This document shows, one piece after another, positions 10,500 through 21,290 of a stretch of 64,000 nucleotides of DNA; the first letter of the stretch is position 1, and every line of letters starts with the position of its first letter. The notes under the pieces are model-generated. The model was given only the letters and a program-made list of their open reading frames with translations, was not told the DNA's origin and did no database searches. A program made the translations under genes and the position numbers. This DNA comes from Posidonia oceanica (lineage: Eukaryota > Streptophyta > Magnoliopsida > Alismatales > Posidoniaceae): contig JAZBRS010000029.1 of NCBI GenBank assembly GCA_037176725.1, positions 44,030,001 through 44,094,000 on the forward strand, written 5' to 3'.

Positions 10500-12140
10500 A
10501 ATGGCCACTGTAGCAGCTGCTACCAGCGGCCGGAGAGGGAGGAGGAGGGTTACTGGTGAGGCGCTGAGCGGTGGGCGGCGTTCACCGGAGCTGTGCAGAG
10601 ACCAGAGAGGCATCGGCGAGCCATGGCGTGGCCTGGAGCAGGCCGGAGAGGGTGACAGAGGTCTGCAAGACTTCCGGAGGTCGACCAGACGATCGGCGTG
10701 ACGTCGGAGCATTTTGAGAGCAGGGGCGTGCTCCTAGAGCTCGTGCAGAGGTTGGGCGATGCTCGGAGCGGAGTTCTGCTGATCAGAGCGGCGGATCAGA
10801 TTCGGAGCTCGCCGGAGAAGATGAAGAAGATGCGGTGTTGACTCGGCAGCAGAGGAGGGGAAATCCTAGTCTAAAGGCCAGAAAAGCAAGAGGGAAAGAA
10901 AATTAGGCTAAGGGGAAAGGAAATTACCTGTTTCTGTGGCTGAGAAGTCCCCCCGATGCAGGTGGTTTTAGTGGATGCCGGCGGGGTTCGTCCGGCTGAA
11001 GGAAGGGACGTCGACGGCTCGGGAAGGCTTGGATCTTCTCTGTGCGACTCTCTGGTGCTTCCTGAACGTCTGGAGTGAAGTTCTGTAGATTAGCGCGACA
11101 AATGGGTTCTGTTGGGCACACAGAGGATGCCGGAGGTGGGGAGAGCTGTACGCTGCCCTCTGGATTGATTGGAAGGTGCCGGCGAACTCCTGGTTGCTTA
11201 GTGAAGGTGTAGGGATGCTTGGAAGGGCTGGTGGAGGTTCGTGGTGGAAGATTGCAGGTGGAGGGGATTTTCTGGCAGAGAAATGTCTAGGTGTTTGAAG
11301 TGGTGGGTTTGGTCTGTGAGGAGCTACTGGGCTAATGGCTTGGTGGTCTGAGAAGGTGGTGTTTTGGGGGATTGCTGGGTGGAGTTTGGGGGGATTCGGT
11401 GGTCAGAGGTGTTGGGAATTTTTGGAAGGGGGAGTGTTGGGTTGCTGAGTTGTATCAGGTGGTGTCGGGGTGATTTCTGGGGTGGCTTTGGGTGTGGATT
11501 GGAAGGGCGGATTGCTGGAAGTTTGGTTGAGATTGGGGGGTGAAATGGAAGTGGTTTGTTGGGTGGAATGGGTGCTGTTTCAGATGGAATGGAAGAGGAG
11601 GAAGAGCTGAGTTTTTTGCAGAGGGAAAGAGGGAGAATTGGGTGGCTTTCAGGTGCTCTGGCGCTCTCTCTCTTAGGGTGAAGAAAAAAAGGTGGTGGAA
11701 GGTGGAGATTGGGTGAGGTTTTATCAGGAGCTCGGATGGAGACGAGCGCAGGCTGGGATTTTGAAATCCCACCGATGCGGGCTGACAGCTGCAGAGGTGA
11801 AGGACGGTCGGCGAGGCGATTGGCAATTAATGCCCCGGCGAAGCCGCTGAGAGCTGAGAGGAGGAGGTGAGCTGTAGGCGATTGGACAAAGGGGGAAGGA
11901 AGTTGAATTTGAAGAGGAGAGGGAATTGGCTGGCGCGGGAAGAAGAAGAAACTGAGGAAGAAGAAGGAGGGAAGAAGGGTGGAAGGCATGTGGGCTGGGC
12001 CTTGGTGTGGAAAAAGAAGAAAGAAAAGAAAGAAGGAAGGGGAGAAGGCCAGGTGGGCCGGATCAAAGAAATAAAAAAAGAAAGGAAGAAAAGAAGAAAA
12101 GGAAAGGAAGGAGAGGAAGAAGAAGAAAAATAAAATAGAA
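10500..12140 (-). other. GC-rich island and GA tract of Tat-B solo LTR
   Basis: 10500-11160 is GC-rich with CCGG/GGCG words; 11160-11850 is G/T-rich; 11850-12140 is a GAAGAAG purine tract. The open frames here have no recognisable domain and are explained by composition. Confidence 0.6.
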
Positions 12141-13628
12141 ATAAAAATAAAAAGATTTGAAAATGTTTTGAAGATAGTTGGTTAAGTTAGGATTTTTGAT
12201 TAGGTTTTTAATGGTTGTTTTCAATTAGTTAATTAGGATTAGGAAGGAGTTTTAGTTTTTTATTTAAGTTTTTAGGGTTTAGGTTTTCTTTAAGTTGTTT
12301 TTTTGATTTTGTTTAAATGTTTGTTAAGTTTTTAAATTGTTTTTTAGTTAAGTTTTCTTGTTAAGTTTTTGGGTTTTTTAATTAGGCTTTTTAAAGATTG
12401 TTTTTAAGTTAATTAGGGTGAGTTTTAGCTTTTGATTTTAGTTTTTTAGGGTTTTCCTTAAGTCTTCTTTAAATTATTTTTTGATTTTGTTTGTTAAGTT
12501 CTTTTAATATTTTTTCTTTGTAGTTTTTCTTGTTAAGTTTTTAATTAAGTGTTTTTAAATTTTTGATTGTTTCTTTTTCTTTTTCAAATAAGTTTTTAAA
12601 ATGTTCCTTTTAGATTTGTTAAGTTAGGTTTTCCCTTAATTATTTGTCTTAGTGTTTTTAATTGTTTTCTTTCTTCTTAGGATTTGTTTTTTGATTATTT
12701 TTAATAGGATTTTTACTTTTGGTTTGTTTTGGTCATATTTTGGTTTTTGCTTGATTTTATAGCATTTTCTTTTTGTTTGTTTTGTATTTTTTAGATTGCC
12801 TTTATAGTTTTTAGCTTTAGTTAGATTTAGCTAGATTTTTGTTTTTAATTACTTGTTTAAGTTTTTAATTGTTTCTTTTTAGGATTTTGATTGGTTTCTC
12901 TTTTGTCTTAGAGTTTTAAATGTTTTTTAAAGGTTTTTCAAAGATTTAGTGGAAGGAGGGAAAGGAAAGGGAAAAGTAAAAAGAAAAGGAAGAAATGAAG
13001 GTGTAAAGAAGAAAGATAGGAGTGGAAGGAAAATAAATATTGGAAAATCAAAGAATAAGCTAAAAATAAAATAAAAATATAAATAAAATACAGAAGAGAT
13101 AGATGCACAAGGAGGGCCCACAGCCAAGCAAGAAAAGGAGGGAGAAGAGAGTGAAAAGAAGGAGAATAAGAAGGAGAGAGAGAGGAGAGAGAAAAGAATA
13201 ATCCAGGAGAGAGAAAAGGATAATTTGGATAAATGAAGGGGTTAGAGGTTTAGAAAAGAAGTGACATTTGGGGAGTGTGTGGCCTAGGGTTTCTAGTGTT
13301 GGACCAAGGGTTTTGATTTGGATTTTGGAAGGGTTTTGAGGTGTAGAAAAATGGTAGTTTTACCTAGGTTTTCTAGGATTTTTGGGAGTGGTTTTGGTTT
13401 GAATTTTCTAAGGATTTTTTGGTGGGTTTGCTAAGTTAGGAAGGGTGAGTTTTCCTATGATTTTGGGATAGTTTTTGGGCTTGGGAAATGGGTGTGATTC
13501 TAGGTTAAGTTTGGGCTTGTTTTGAAGAGATGGATGAAAAGGAAATGTGTAGGTTTGGACCTAGATTTGGATTCAGAAGCCACCAGAAGATTCCAATTGA
13601 TTTAGCCTGTCAAAATGGAGTGTCAACA
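12141..13628 (-). other. AT-rich 5' part of Tat-B solo LTR
   Basis: T-rich sequence with many TTTTTAGG words to about 12920, A/G-rich to 13230, then sequence with AGGGTTT words up to the LTR start. It is the counterpart of 4136-5756. I see no gene. Confidence 0.65.
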
Positions 13629-14344
13629 CACTCCAGGCCATCCACTACCTTCCAAGCCGAAGTTACTCCATTTACTAGCCGTCCCTTCCTTCCCCAACGG
13701 GCAAACCGCTCTCCTCCGCAGTCACTGCGATCAACCGCGTTTCTCCTGCCACCAACGACTTTCCCCGGCCTTCTGACAAGTCCCATCGCTCCAGCTGACA
13801 ACCCTCGTGGCCTCCATACACCCAGCATCGCCTGCCATTGCTTGCAAGAGCCCCTGCCATCGCTTGCAACCTCTGCCACCGGTGGAGGAACCCAAGCAAC
13901 CCAACAACAAAACAGCCACCTTCCACCCATGACACATAGCACACCACACGATCTCCCACCTTCACTCCCAGACCTTCGGTGCCCTCTCCCGTGCCTCCTA
14001 CATGTCCTGCAACCTCACTGGAATTCGCCTACGGCAAGCTTCCGCAGCGCTAGCGAAAGAAGCGAACAACCCTCTCAAGCCGCGGCAAGGTTGGTTTTCG
14101 ATCCCCGTAGCTCATGCATGATTCTATGAATGTTTCTAGATGCTTTCCATGCCTTCTTGCACAGCACACACCCCTCCCCACTTTGGTTTTCTGGCCACGA
14201 GGAGGAGGAGGTGGGTGGAGCAATCCACCTGCCTAATTCTGGCACCAAGCATACCACCATGATTGTTGTCGGTCACACTTGCTTACTAGCAAGTTTGTTT
14301 GAGGTTTTAGATCGATTTGGCCGCTGTTCTTGGCCAGGAGGATC

Positions 14345-15735
14345 GTCGCCTTGTTGGACGCATAGCCTGGTGCATCCAACGTTGGACGTTGCAAGGTCAG
14401 GCGTCCAACACCCTGCTCTGCCTTATCTGCCTTTGCTTTTGCTTTGAAGCTTGCCATGTTTTGCTGTTGCTTGCCTTTTATGAGTTTGTTCTGCATGCTT
14501 TCCTTACATGTTTTCAGATGCTATGCCATGCCTACTTCCTTGTTTAGATCATTTTTGCATGCTTTAGTTCATTCTGCTGTCCACCTATGTTGGACGCTGG
14601 GGTGAGCCATGTCCAACGTTGGACGTTGGTTCATCTAGTGTCCTACGTGTCTGCTAGCTCATATCTGTTGCCATGCTTGTACCTTGCTTCTTTTTGAGAT
14701 TTATACTTGATCCATGCATGTTTAGTGATGCTTGGTCCCTATGGAAACCATGTTTAGGCTTGCTAATCTCCTCTCAAGTTGCATGCTAATTTTTATAGGT
14801 TTTTTACCCTTTACTCCTATGCATGCTCTTTCTTACTTGCTTATCATGGATTATATGCTTGATATGAGTGGTTTTTCTTGATCTGGCATGCCATCAGTAG
14901 CTTGCATGCATGTTTAAGTGGGGTTTAGAGCTGAGCTCCCCCCTTTGCAGGTAGGTTTGCATTCTGCATGTGTTGGACATTGGGGGCTTCAACGTCCTAC
15001 ATTGGATGCTGCTGCTACAAGCGTCTAACGTCGCTGCTCATTTACATTGGTTTTAAATGTTTTCATGATGCTCTAATCCATATCTTTGCATGATTTCTGT
15101 GCTTATATGCTTGCTTAGCCTTCATGGTAACTTTCTCCTTAGCTTTTGTAGTTCGTATGCCAGTTTTATGCAGTGTTTTTGCTTGTTTGTGCCTCCCAGT
15201 GCGTTGTACGCTGCTGGTCCTCGCGTCCAATGTTGGATGCTTGTTCAGCTCACGTCCAACGCTCTGGTTGAGCTTTGTTGCCTGCATGCCTTGTAGATGC
15301 TGTTTCTTCTTGATTTTTTATATCCCATGGTTGCATGTTTAGTCTATGCCTGCTTACAGTAGCCTAAATGCATGCTTGCACGTTTTGCTCATCATCTGTA
15401 TGCTAGTTTGCTTTCCTGTCCTTTGGCCTGTGTTGGACGCCAGTCCCTTTGGCGTCTAACGTTGGATGCTATGCCCTCGAGCGTCCAACGCCCTGCTTGT
15501 TTAAAATGCTGATCTTTGCTTGCCTCTTGCTCTGAATCTGCTTCTGATTGGTTGTCCTGTTTGCTTTGCATATCATGCACCTATTCTACTGCATTCCTGC
15601 ATCTGCATCACACTCATATAGCTAGAATGCATCTTTTTTCAAAAACTGCATGTTGTTCGCCTTCAGTAGGTGTTGGACGCCAGCAATGCCAACGTCCAAC
15701 GTTGGATGCCAGAGATGCCAGCGTCCAACACTTGT
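14345..15735 (+). repeat. Six palindromic modules centred on AACGTT in Tat-A 5' LTR
   Basis: Modules lie near 14352-14410, 14588-14645, 14981-15031, 15200-15262, 15431-15492 and 15670-15731. The best copies have the order GTTGGACGC, a 10-20 bp spacer, GCGTCCAACGTTGGACGC, a second spacer, GCGTCCAAC. Each can pair with itself in three ways: the central 18-bp palindrome, or each outer arm with the near half of the centre. Spacers differ, so the modules are not simple tandem copies. Function unknown. Confidence 0.85.
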
Positions 15736-15924
15736 AGTTTGGTTGAACCTAATTTTAAAACGCCGATTCGGTTTCATTCGCCGTTTTCCATGTTTTATCG
15801 CTTCTTATACGTACTGCTACCCCCATGCATGCTACTTGACCCTTGTTTTGATTTTGCACCCCGCCTTGCACACTTTCTCGTGGTTTTTGCCCCTGTTTCG
15901 CCTTCGCTTTCTCTTTTGCATATT

Positions 15925-16565
15925 ACTCACTTGCATTGTTTCCCGCGCTTTTCCATCGTTTTTCGTGCTCTTGCATCGTTTTCTACGCTTTTGCATCATT
16001 TCCCGCGCCTTTGCATCCTTTTCCGTGCCATTGCATTGTTTTCCACGCTTCTGCATCGTTTCCCGCTCTCGCATCATTTTCCTCGCCTCTACATCATTTC
16101 GCGCTCTCGCATCGTTTTACTCGCTTGCATTGTTTCCCACACTTTTGCATCGTTTTCCGCGCTCTTGCATCGTTTTCAGCGATTTTGCATCATTCCCGCG
16201 CCTTTGCATCGTTTTCTACGCCTTTGCATTGTTTTCCGTGCTTCTGCATCGTTTCCCGCTCTCGCATCGTTTTCCTCGCCTTTGCATCGTTTCCCGCTCT
16301 CACATCATTTTCCTTGCCTTTGCATCATTTCCCACGCTCTTGCATCGTTTTCCATGCCTTTGCATCGTTTTCTGTGCTTCTGCATCATTTCCCATGCTCT
16401 CGCATCATTTTCCGTGCTTTGCATTGTTTCCGACGCCTTTGCATCGTTTTCTGTGCCTTTGCATCGTTTCCCGTGCTTGCATCCTTTTCCGCGCCTTTGC
16501 ATCGTTTTCTGCGCTTCCACATTGTTTTCTGCACTCGCAGCGTCTTCTATGCCCGCTTTGGTTCA
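15925..16565 (+). repeat. 20-21-bp tandem repeats (TTTGCATCGTTTTCC core) in Tat-A 5' LTR
   Basis: About 31 monomers such as TTTGCATCGTTTTCCGCGCC. It occupies the place that the 30-bp repeats hold in Tat-B LTRs. The 3' LTR of the same element has only about 19 monomers (27780-28175), so the array has changed length since insertion. Its long open frames (over 300 codons in two frames) are a by-product of stop-free monomers. Confidence 0.92.
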
Positions 16566-17051
16566 TCCCTTGCATGTCGCTTGCATTGCATGGTTTTCCT
16601 CGCTGTTTTGTTTTATCGCCTACATTTGCATTAGGGCTATGATGCTTACTGCCTAGGATTTCTCACGAATCAAGGTTCACCCAGTTCGGAACACTAGCAG
16701 TGCTGCTGAGCACATAGATAGCACATTTATTTCCCATGGATGGCAATCAGACATTCATTGTATTTAGGCATTAGGCAAGCATCTTCCTGCATTAGCGAGC
16801 GAGATTGCCTAAGAAAGACCGACTCTCGGACATATCGGGGGCGCCTAACACCTTCCCCGTGTGTAACAAGAGTCCTTGACCTTTCTCTTGGCCCGCAATG
16901 ACCTTTCCTTCATCCTAGGCACGAGTCATAGCATAGCATGGCATTGCATTGCATTGCGTCGCATCCCTTTGCACCCTCCTTGCATCTGGTTTTGCATGTC
17001 TTTTCATGCATTTCCCTCGGCTTTCCTTGTCTCCCTACTTAATAGACATGG

Positions 17052-17062
17052 TGGCGAGTCCG
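17052..17062 (+). other. Internal primer-site-like motif, Tat-A 5' LTR
   Basis: TGGCGAGTCCG lies 161 bp before the LTR end and differs at one base from the 3' LTR copy (TGGCGACTCCG at 28669-28679), which matches the start of the true primer site exactly for ten bases. Confidence 0.7.
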
Positions 17063-17213
17063 ATTTGTCTTATAATTTCTTTTCTTCTTTTGCCAGCGTT
17101 TCCGAGTCAAGTTTCTTCCCTCAGATCTTGCCGCATATAGTGAGCCTATTTCGATCGGTGCACGCGAGCTTTGGCATCATGCATGGACGATTAGAATTTC
17201 AGGATTACTACAG

Positions 17214-17231
17214 TGGCGACTCCACTGGGGA
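17214..17231 (+). other. Primer binding site of Tat-A (tRNA-Arg type)
   Basis: TGGCGACTCCACTGGGGA begins two bases after the LTR terminus. This matches the primer site reported for Ogre/Tat elements, which is complementary to the 3' end of a tRNA-Arg. It fixes the 5' LTR boundary and the + orientation. Confidence 0.88.
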
Positions 17232-18356
17232 GATGGGAATCATCAGCAGATGCTCCGCTAAGGATTCCAGACTCCGGCTTTCGTCTTGGCCTTCTCGTCG
17301 CTTGCTTGCCTTCTACTCTTGCTTGCCTTGCTTGCTTACCTACTTGCTTGTTTATTTACTTGCTTTATGCCATGATTGCTTGCACTGCTTTATTTTCCTA
17401 CGTCACATGCCTAAATACTTGCTTGGCACACTACGCATGCTCTTTGTGTGATATGTGTTTTGTTTTACACAAATACTATGTCACCATGCACGCACATGCC
17501 ATGCATACTTGCTTTTTGATATGATAAGTGTTTTCTCTTCACTATCATGTCCACATACACTTGCACATGCCATGCCCATGCTTTTTGCCTTGCTGCGTGA
17601 ATTGCTTGCATGCCATGATTTCTTGTTTCTCTCCCATTCGCATATGCCATGCCTAGGATAGTAGAAACTTGCTTGCTTCCCTCTTGTTTAATCTAAAATC
17701 CACAATAAAGCAAAGCAATAGCATCTAAGCACAACTAGAGCCAAAACTTGCAATTTTTTCCCCTTGGTTAAATAAAACGCAAGTAAAATGCTCTAAAGCA
17801 TTTGCATCAGCATTTTAGAAAGCATGCATTCTTCTCATCTGAGTCAACCCATAGTCTGAGAAGGATAGTCACGGCCTCTTGTCCTACTACTTTGGCATGG
17901 CGCAAGTCAGTCGATCTGTCCCCTCTTGTCCAAGGGTCGTGTCGGTGTTAGTGGAGGGTACCACCCATGCTTCTAGCAGGGTCGAGGCCACCAATGCACC
18001 ACCCGTTATACCTGAGCTTTGGCAGCATCAAGACGGGAGCCTTATTTTCTAGCCTAGAGTCTGCATAATCCCATTACCCCTAAGTGCATCCTGGTAGGTC
18101 ATCTACTCAGGACATGCATGGTGAGAGAGTGCATATTAGGGCATTCATCTGCATCATGCCACCCCTAATAACTATTTTTGCATCCAACCTCTAACGCGTT
18201 TATTGGTTTTACAGGTAGGTGCGGGTTCCTTCAGCTAGGATCCTAAGCGTCCCTCTTTGTCTCTGAGCTGTCTGTCACCTCCGACAGTAGCTCGCCTTAG
18301 GTCTTGTGTCCCTGCCTTCAGCCGCAGACCTTTTTTGCATTCGCTTGCCGTCCGCT
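17232..18356 (+). other. Untranslated leader of Tat-A
   Basis: Sequence between primer site and gag. It has TTGCTTGCC-rich stretches (17310-17380), ACATGCCATGC words and a block about tables of CATGGTGAGAGAGTGCAT near 18117. The same order of blocks is found after the Tat-C primer site (33623-34720) and, inverted, at 28831-29222. A TTTTACAG/GTAGGTGCG acceptor-like site lies near 18215 and is matched in Tat-C near 34592, so the leader may be spliced; this is only a suggestion. Confidence 0.7.
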
Positions 18357-20537
18357 ATGGACCAGCATACCGGCGAGCCCTCTTCCTCTTTGGCGTTAGG
18401 GGAGATACTGACTTCGGTCTCTCCTCCCCTTGCTTTGGCGTCCCCCGTCTCCTCTCCACTTCTGGTACAGGAGACTTCCCAGCCCCTTTATCTGGATCAA
18501 GGGTCGACCCTAGCCGACCTGGAGCTTGTCACCGAGTCTGCCATGGTGACCACCACTCTGGCTCTAGGAGCGTCGCCTTTTGTTCCATCCCAGGGCCTTC
18601 CTGTCTCGGGAATCCAACCTTCTGCAGCTACCTCTTGCGTAGGATGCACTCCTATTGCTTCCTTTGTTTCCACGCCCCCTTTGGCGGACACCTCTTTGTG
18701 TCCCAGCCCGTCGGTCGATGCTTTCTCTGCCTCGCAAGCGCAACGTTTATTGGCTAAGGCCGATAGGCTGCGAAGCATGGCTCTCGCACTTGACCCGACT
18801 GTGGCCTGCTCTTCCCGACCAACCCCTGAGGTTCCGGTGCCGCCTTCTGTAGCCCTACAGGCGCACTACACTGCACTTCTGCCCTTTCCATCGCCCTAGC
18901 TCCTCACAGCCTCGACGACGGGGGCGCATTATCGGCCTCCTGCACCTACATAACACTTTGCACAGCATGCAACTCCTTCCTTTGGTAGCCAGTCTTCTGG
19001 AGTGGCAGGAAAACAGCACCCCTCAGGCCCGTTGCTTGGCACCGTGCTAGTGCAACAGCTACTGCTCTCCCGCACTGCACCTTACACTGCACAACATGTT
19101 ATCTGTCCATCTTCTTTGCATCAGGTTCAGGCTCCGGCATACATAGCACCGCACTTTGCGCCCTCGCACGGGTATGCTGGCCCTCACGCTACGACACCAG
19201 GTGGCGTGACGGTGGATCCAAAGGAGCGCTCTCGCGTGACCCGCACAGCATACGTGGTCCTTGCCTCTACTACACAACCATCACCAGTAGCAGCCTCAGA
19301 CGCCCTCCTCACCAGGTTGGGCGATCTAGAGAGAGCACTTCGTCAAGTGCAAGGCCAGGACCGCCAGCTCTACCAATTTCACGACCTCTGTCTCTTTCCA
19401 GAGGCCGCACTCCCTTCGAAGTTCTGCATCCTAGACATCGATAAATATGACGATAGAGGCTGCCCCATCTCGCATCTGAAGGTATACTACGGGGACCTTG
19501 CTTAGCTTTAGGCTGATGAAAGGCTCCTTATCCGCCTGTTCCAGAAGAGTTTGACTGGCCTCGCGCTCAGGTAGTTCACATCCCTTGACATGGCTGCAGT
19601 TCAGACTTGGACTAGTCTTTCTCAGGCTTTCCTTGAGCAATATACTTTCAACCTCGACTTCATCCCCAAGAGGGAGGATCTCGTCGCCATCCGGCAGAGG
19701 CCCCAAGAGCCATTCAGGGAGTATGTCGGTCGCTGGCGCTCCACAGCTGCCTAGGTCAGGGATAGACCCTCCGAGGAGGATTCTATTGAGATGATCGTCA
19801 AAGGGGCGCTGCCAGCGATTGGGACTCTGCTTTGCATCCAGCACATCACTAGTTTTGCATCACTGATTAGGGTTGGCGCCCGCGTGGAAAGCTCACTGCA
19901 GAGTGGGCATTTCCTCGCACTTTCTGCATTGGCTAGGTAGGCCAACAACACCAGCAATCGCTGTAGCAGCAACTCCACTTCCGACTGCTCCGAGCAGCAC
20001 GCCGTCGCATGCGCTGATCCTCCTGAAGTGCCTGCCTTTGAAGAAAGTCAGCCGGACCCTTTTCCGCTAGTGCACGCACCTATTTATGCACCCACTGCAC
20101 ACACTGTCACTGTTGAGCCGGTGCATCACGTCGCACCAGCTCAGCAAGGACAACAGCCTAAGTAGAGACGAGTCTGCTGTGCTAAGAGTGACTTCACCCC
20201 ACTTAGTGAACCGCTAAGCGCCGTCTTCCCCCAAGTTGTGTCGCTTCTGAGGCTCTCGGAAACTCGTCCGCCACCAAACCCTCTTCCGAGGTGGTACGAT
20301 GCAAGCAAGTATTGCGATTACCATCGAGCCATGGGGCATTCGACGGATAATTGCCTCACTCTCCAAGATGTCGTTCAGGACTTGATTGATAACGGGACCC
20401 TCGTCCTCAGTCAACAGGAGGCTGCTCATACACCTGCACTTGCACTCGCACACCCTAGCATAGCTGACCCTTCCTCTTCTGAGCCTGCGGGCTTCGAGGA
20501 TGCCAGAACCTCAGGGGCTTATCCCAATCTTCTTTGA
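18357..20537 (+). pseudogene. gag: Tat-A gag, broken by in-frame stops
   Basis: Start chosen at the ATG at 18357 (MDQHTGEPSS). One frame can be followed to 20537 with stops at 18899, 18951, 19503, about 19573, 19752, 19938 and 20163. The N-terminal part is Pro/Ser-rich. The capsid-like part runs from about 19410 to 19930 with LPSKFCILDIDKYDDRGCP, then LLIRLFQKSLTGLALR, then FREYVGRWRSTAA and VRDRPSEED, all typical of Tat-type Gag. Near 20307-20350 the motif CDYHRAMGHSTDNC is a compact zinc-knuckle-like site. No protease DTG motif, reverse transcriptase or integrase follows. Gag normally packages element RNA in virus-like particles; this copy cannot be translated through. Most stops are TAG at positions expected to be CAG or TGG. 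Confidence 0.88.
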
Positions 20538-20829
20538 ATCCAGCTCTGCCCCGATGGGTCCTTCCGATCCCATCGGTGCAATCCCCCCTTCCAATCTCTC
20601 CCTGTTTGCCCGGGGGATGCTTGGAAGTGCAACGGCAAAATCGACAGCAAGCCCAGTCAGAACGCCATCCAGGTTAGCTTCTCTACCAACATCAATAGCC
20701 CCAATGCTCCCCGCACTACCATCAGCAAATCCAGCAACCCTAGTGCTCCCTACACTGCCAATAGTGGATCTCGTCGACAGCATCAGCAGCATAGTGGCAG
20801 ACCCCGGACCTCCCTCCGAAGGTCGCTGA
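20538..20829 (+). pseudogene. Pro/Ser-rich tail region after Tat-A gag
   Basis: An open stretch in another frame (ending at a TGA near 20829) rich in Ser, Pro and Ala. It may be the frameshifted C-terminal tail of gag or chance. No motif is recognised. Confidence 0.35.
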
Positions 20830-20979
20830 CAGGTAAGTCCCTCTTACCTCTCTTTTCTTTCCTGCACTGTCTTTTCTTTTCGTTTTGTTTTGTTTTTGTG
20901 TTTTCTTGCCATGTCAGAAAATCATAAAAAGCATAAAAACAGCAAAAACCTAAGAACTTGCATTTTTTCCTGCATGCAT

Positions 20980-21290
20980 TTATCATACGGGTTGATACCC
21001 CTAACTATTCGGCGATAAGTCCGTCAACTTATCATTCGGGTTGATACCCCTAACTATTCGACGATAGGTCCATTATCCTATCATCATCGGGCTGGCAGCC
21101 CTAACTGCTCGACGATAAGTCCGTCAACTTATCATTCGGGCTGATACCCCTAACTATTCGGCGATAGGTCCGTTAACCTATTATCACCGGGCTGGCAGCC
21201 CTAACTGCTCGGTGATAAGTCCGTCAACTTATCATTCGGGCTGATACCCCTAACTACTCGGCGATAAGTCCGTCAACTTATCACCCGCAC
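20980..21290 (+). repeat. Tandem array of about 49-bp units in Tat-A 3' untranslated region
   Basis: About six units with GATAAGTCCGTCAACTTATC, then CGGGCTGATACCCCTAACTA. The unit itself contains the inverted repeat GATAAGT...ACTTATC, so each can fold. Related units reappear at 22715-23110 and 23360-23455. Confidence 0.88.

Larger units (their letters stand above)
7676..13628 (-). mobile_element. Complete Tat-B solo LTR, 5953 bp
   Basis: On the minus strand it begins TGTTGACACTCC at 13628 and ends ATTACTACA at 7676, giving TG...CA ends, and it is flanked by the duplicated pentamer CACTC. No primer site, polypurine tract or internal domain is attached, so it is a solo LTR left by recombination between two LTRs. 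At nearly 6 kb it is in the upper range for plant LTRs; Ogre-type Tat elements are known for such lengths. Its blocks, read from the LTR 5' end, are an AT-rich part, GA/CT tract, GC-rich island, degenerate GCATTT array, 30-bp tandem repeats, conserved CCTAACACCTTCCCC segment, internal primer-site-like motif and terminus. Confidence 0.93.
13629..17212 (+). mobile_element. Tat-A 5' LTR, main part
   Basis: After the CACTC duplication, Tat-A LTR sequence resumes at CCAGGCCATCCACTACC and runs to ATTACTACA at 17212, immediately before the primer site. It aligns with the 3' LTR (about 25430-28830) with few differences outside the tandem block. Visible indels include about 40 bp extra in the 3' LTR near 25750 (after CACCACACGA) and a much longer tandem block here. 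The two LTRs are close enough to belong to one element. Confidence 0.9.

Noticed and set aside
15650..16656. Open frames of about 330 codons
   Set aside because: They run across the 20-21-bp tandem block of the Tat-A LTR; the 3' LTR copy has a different length.
18215..18240. Spliced leader intron in Tat-A and Tat-C
   Set aside because: The acceptor-like site is shared by both copies but I could not identify a matching donor with confidence.
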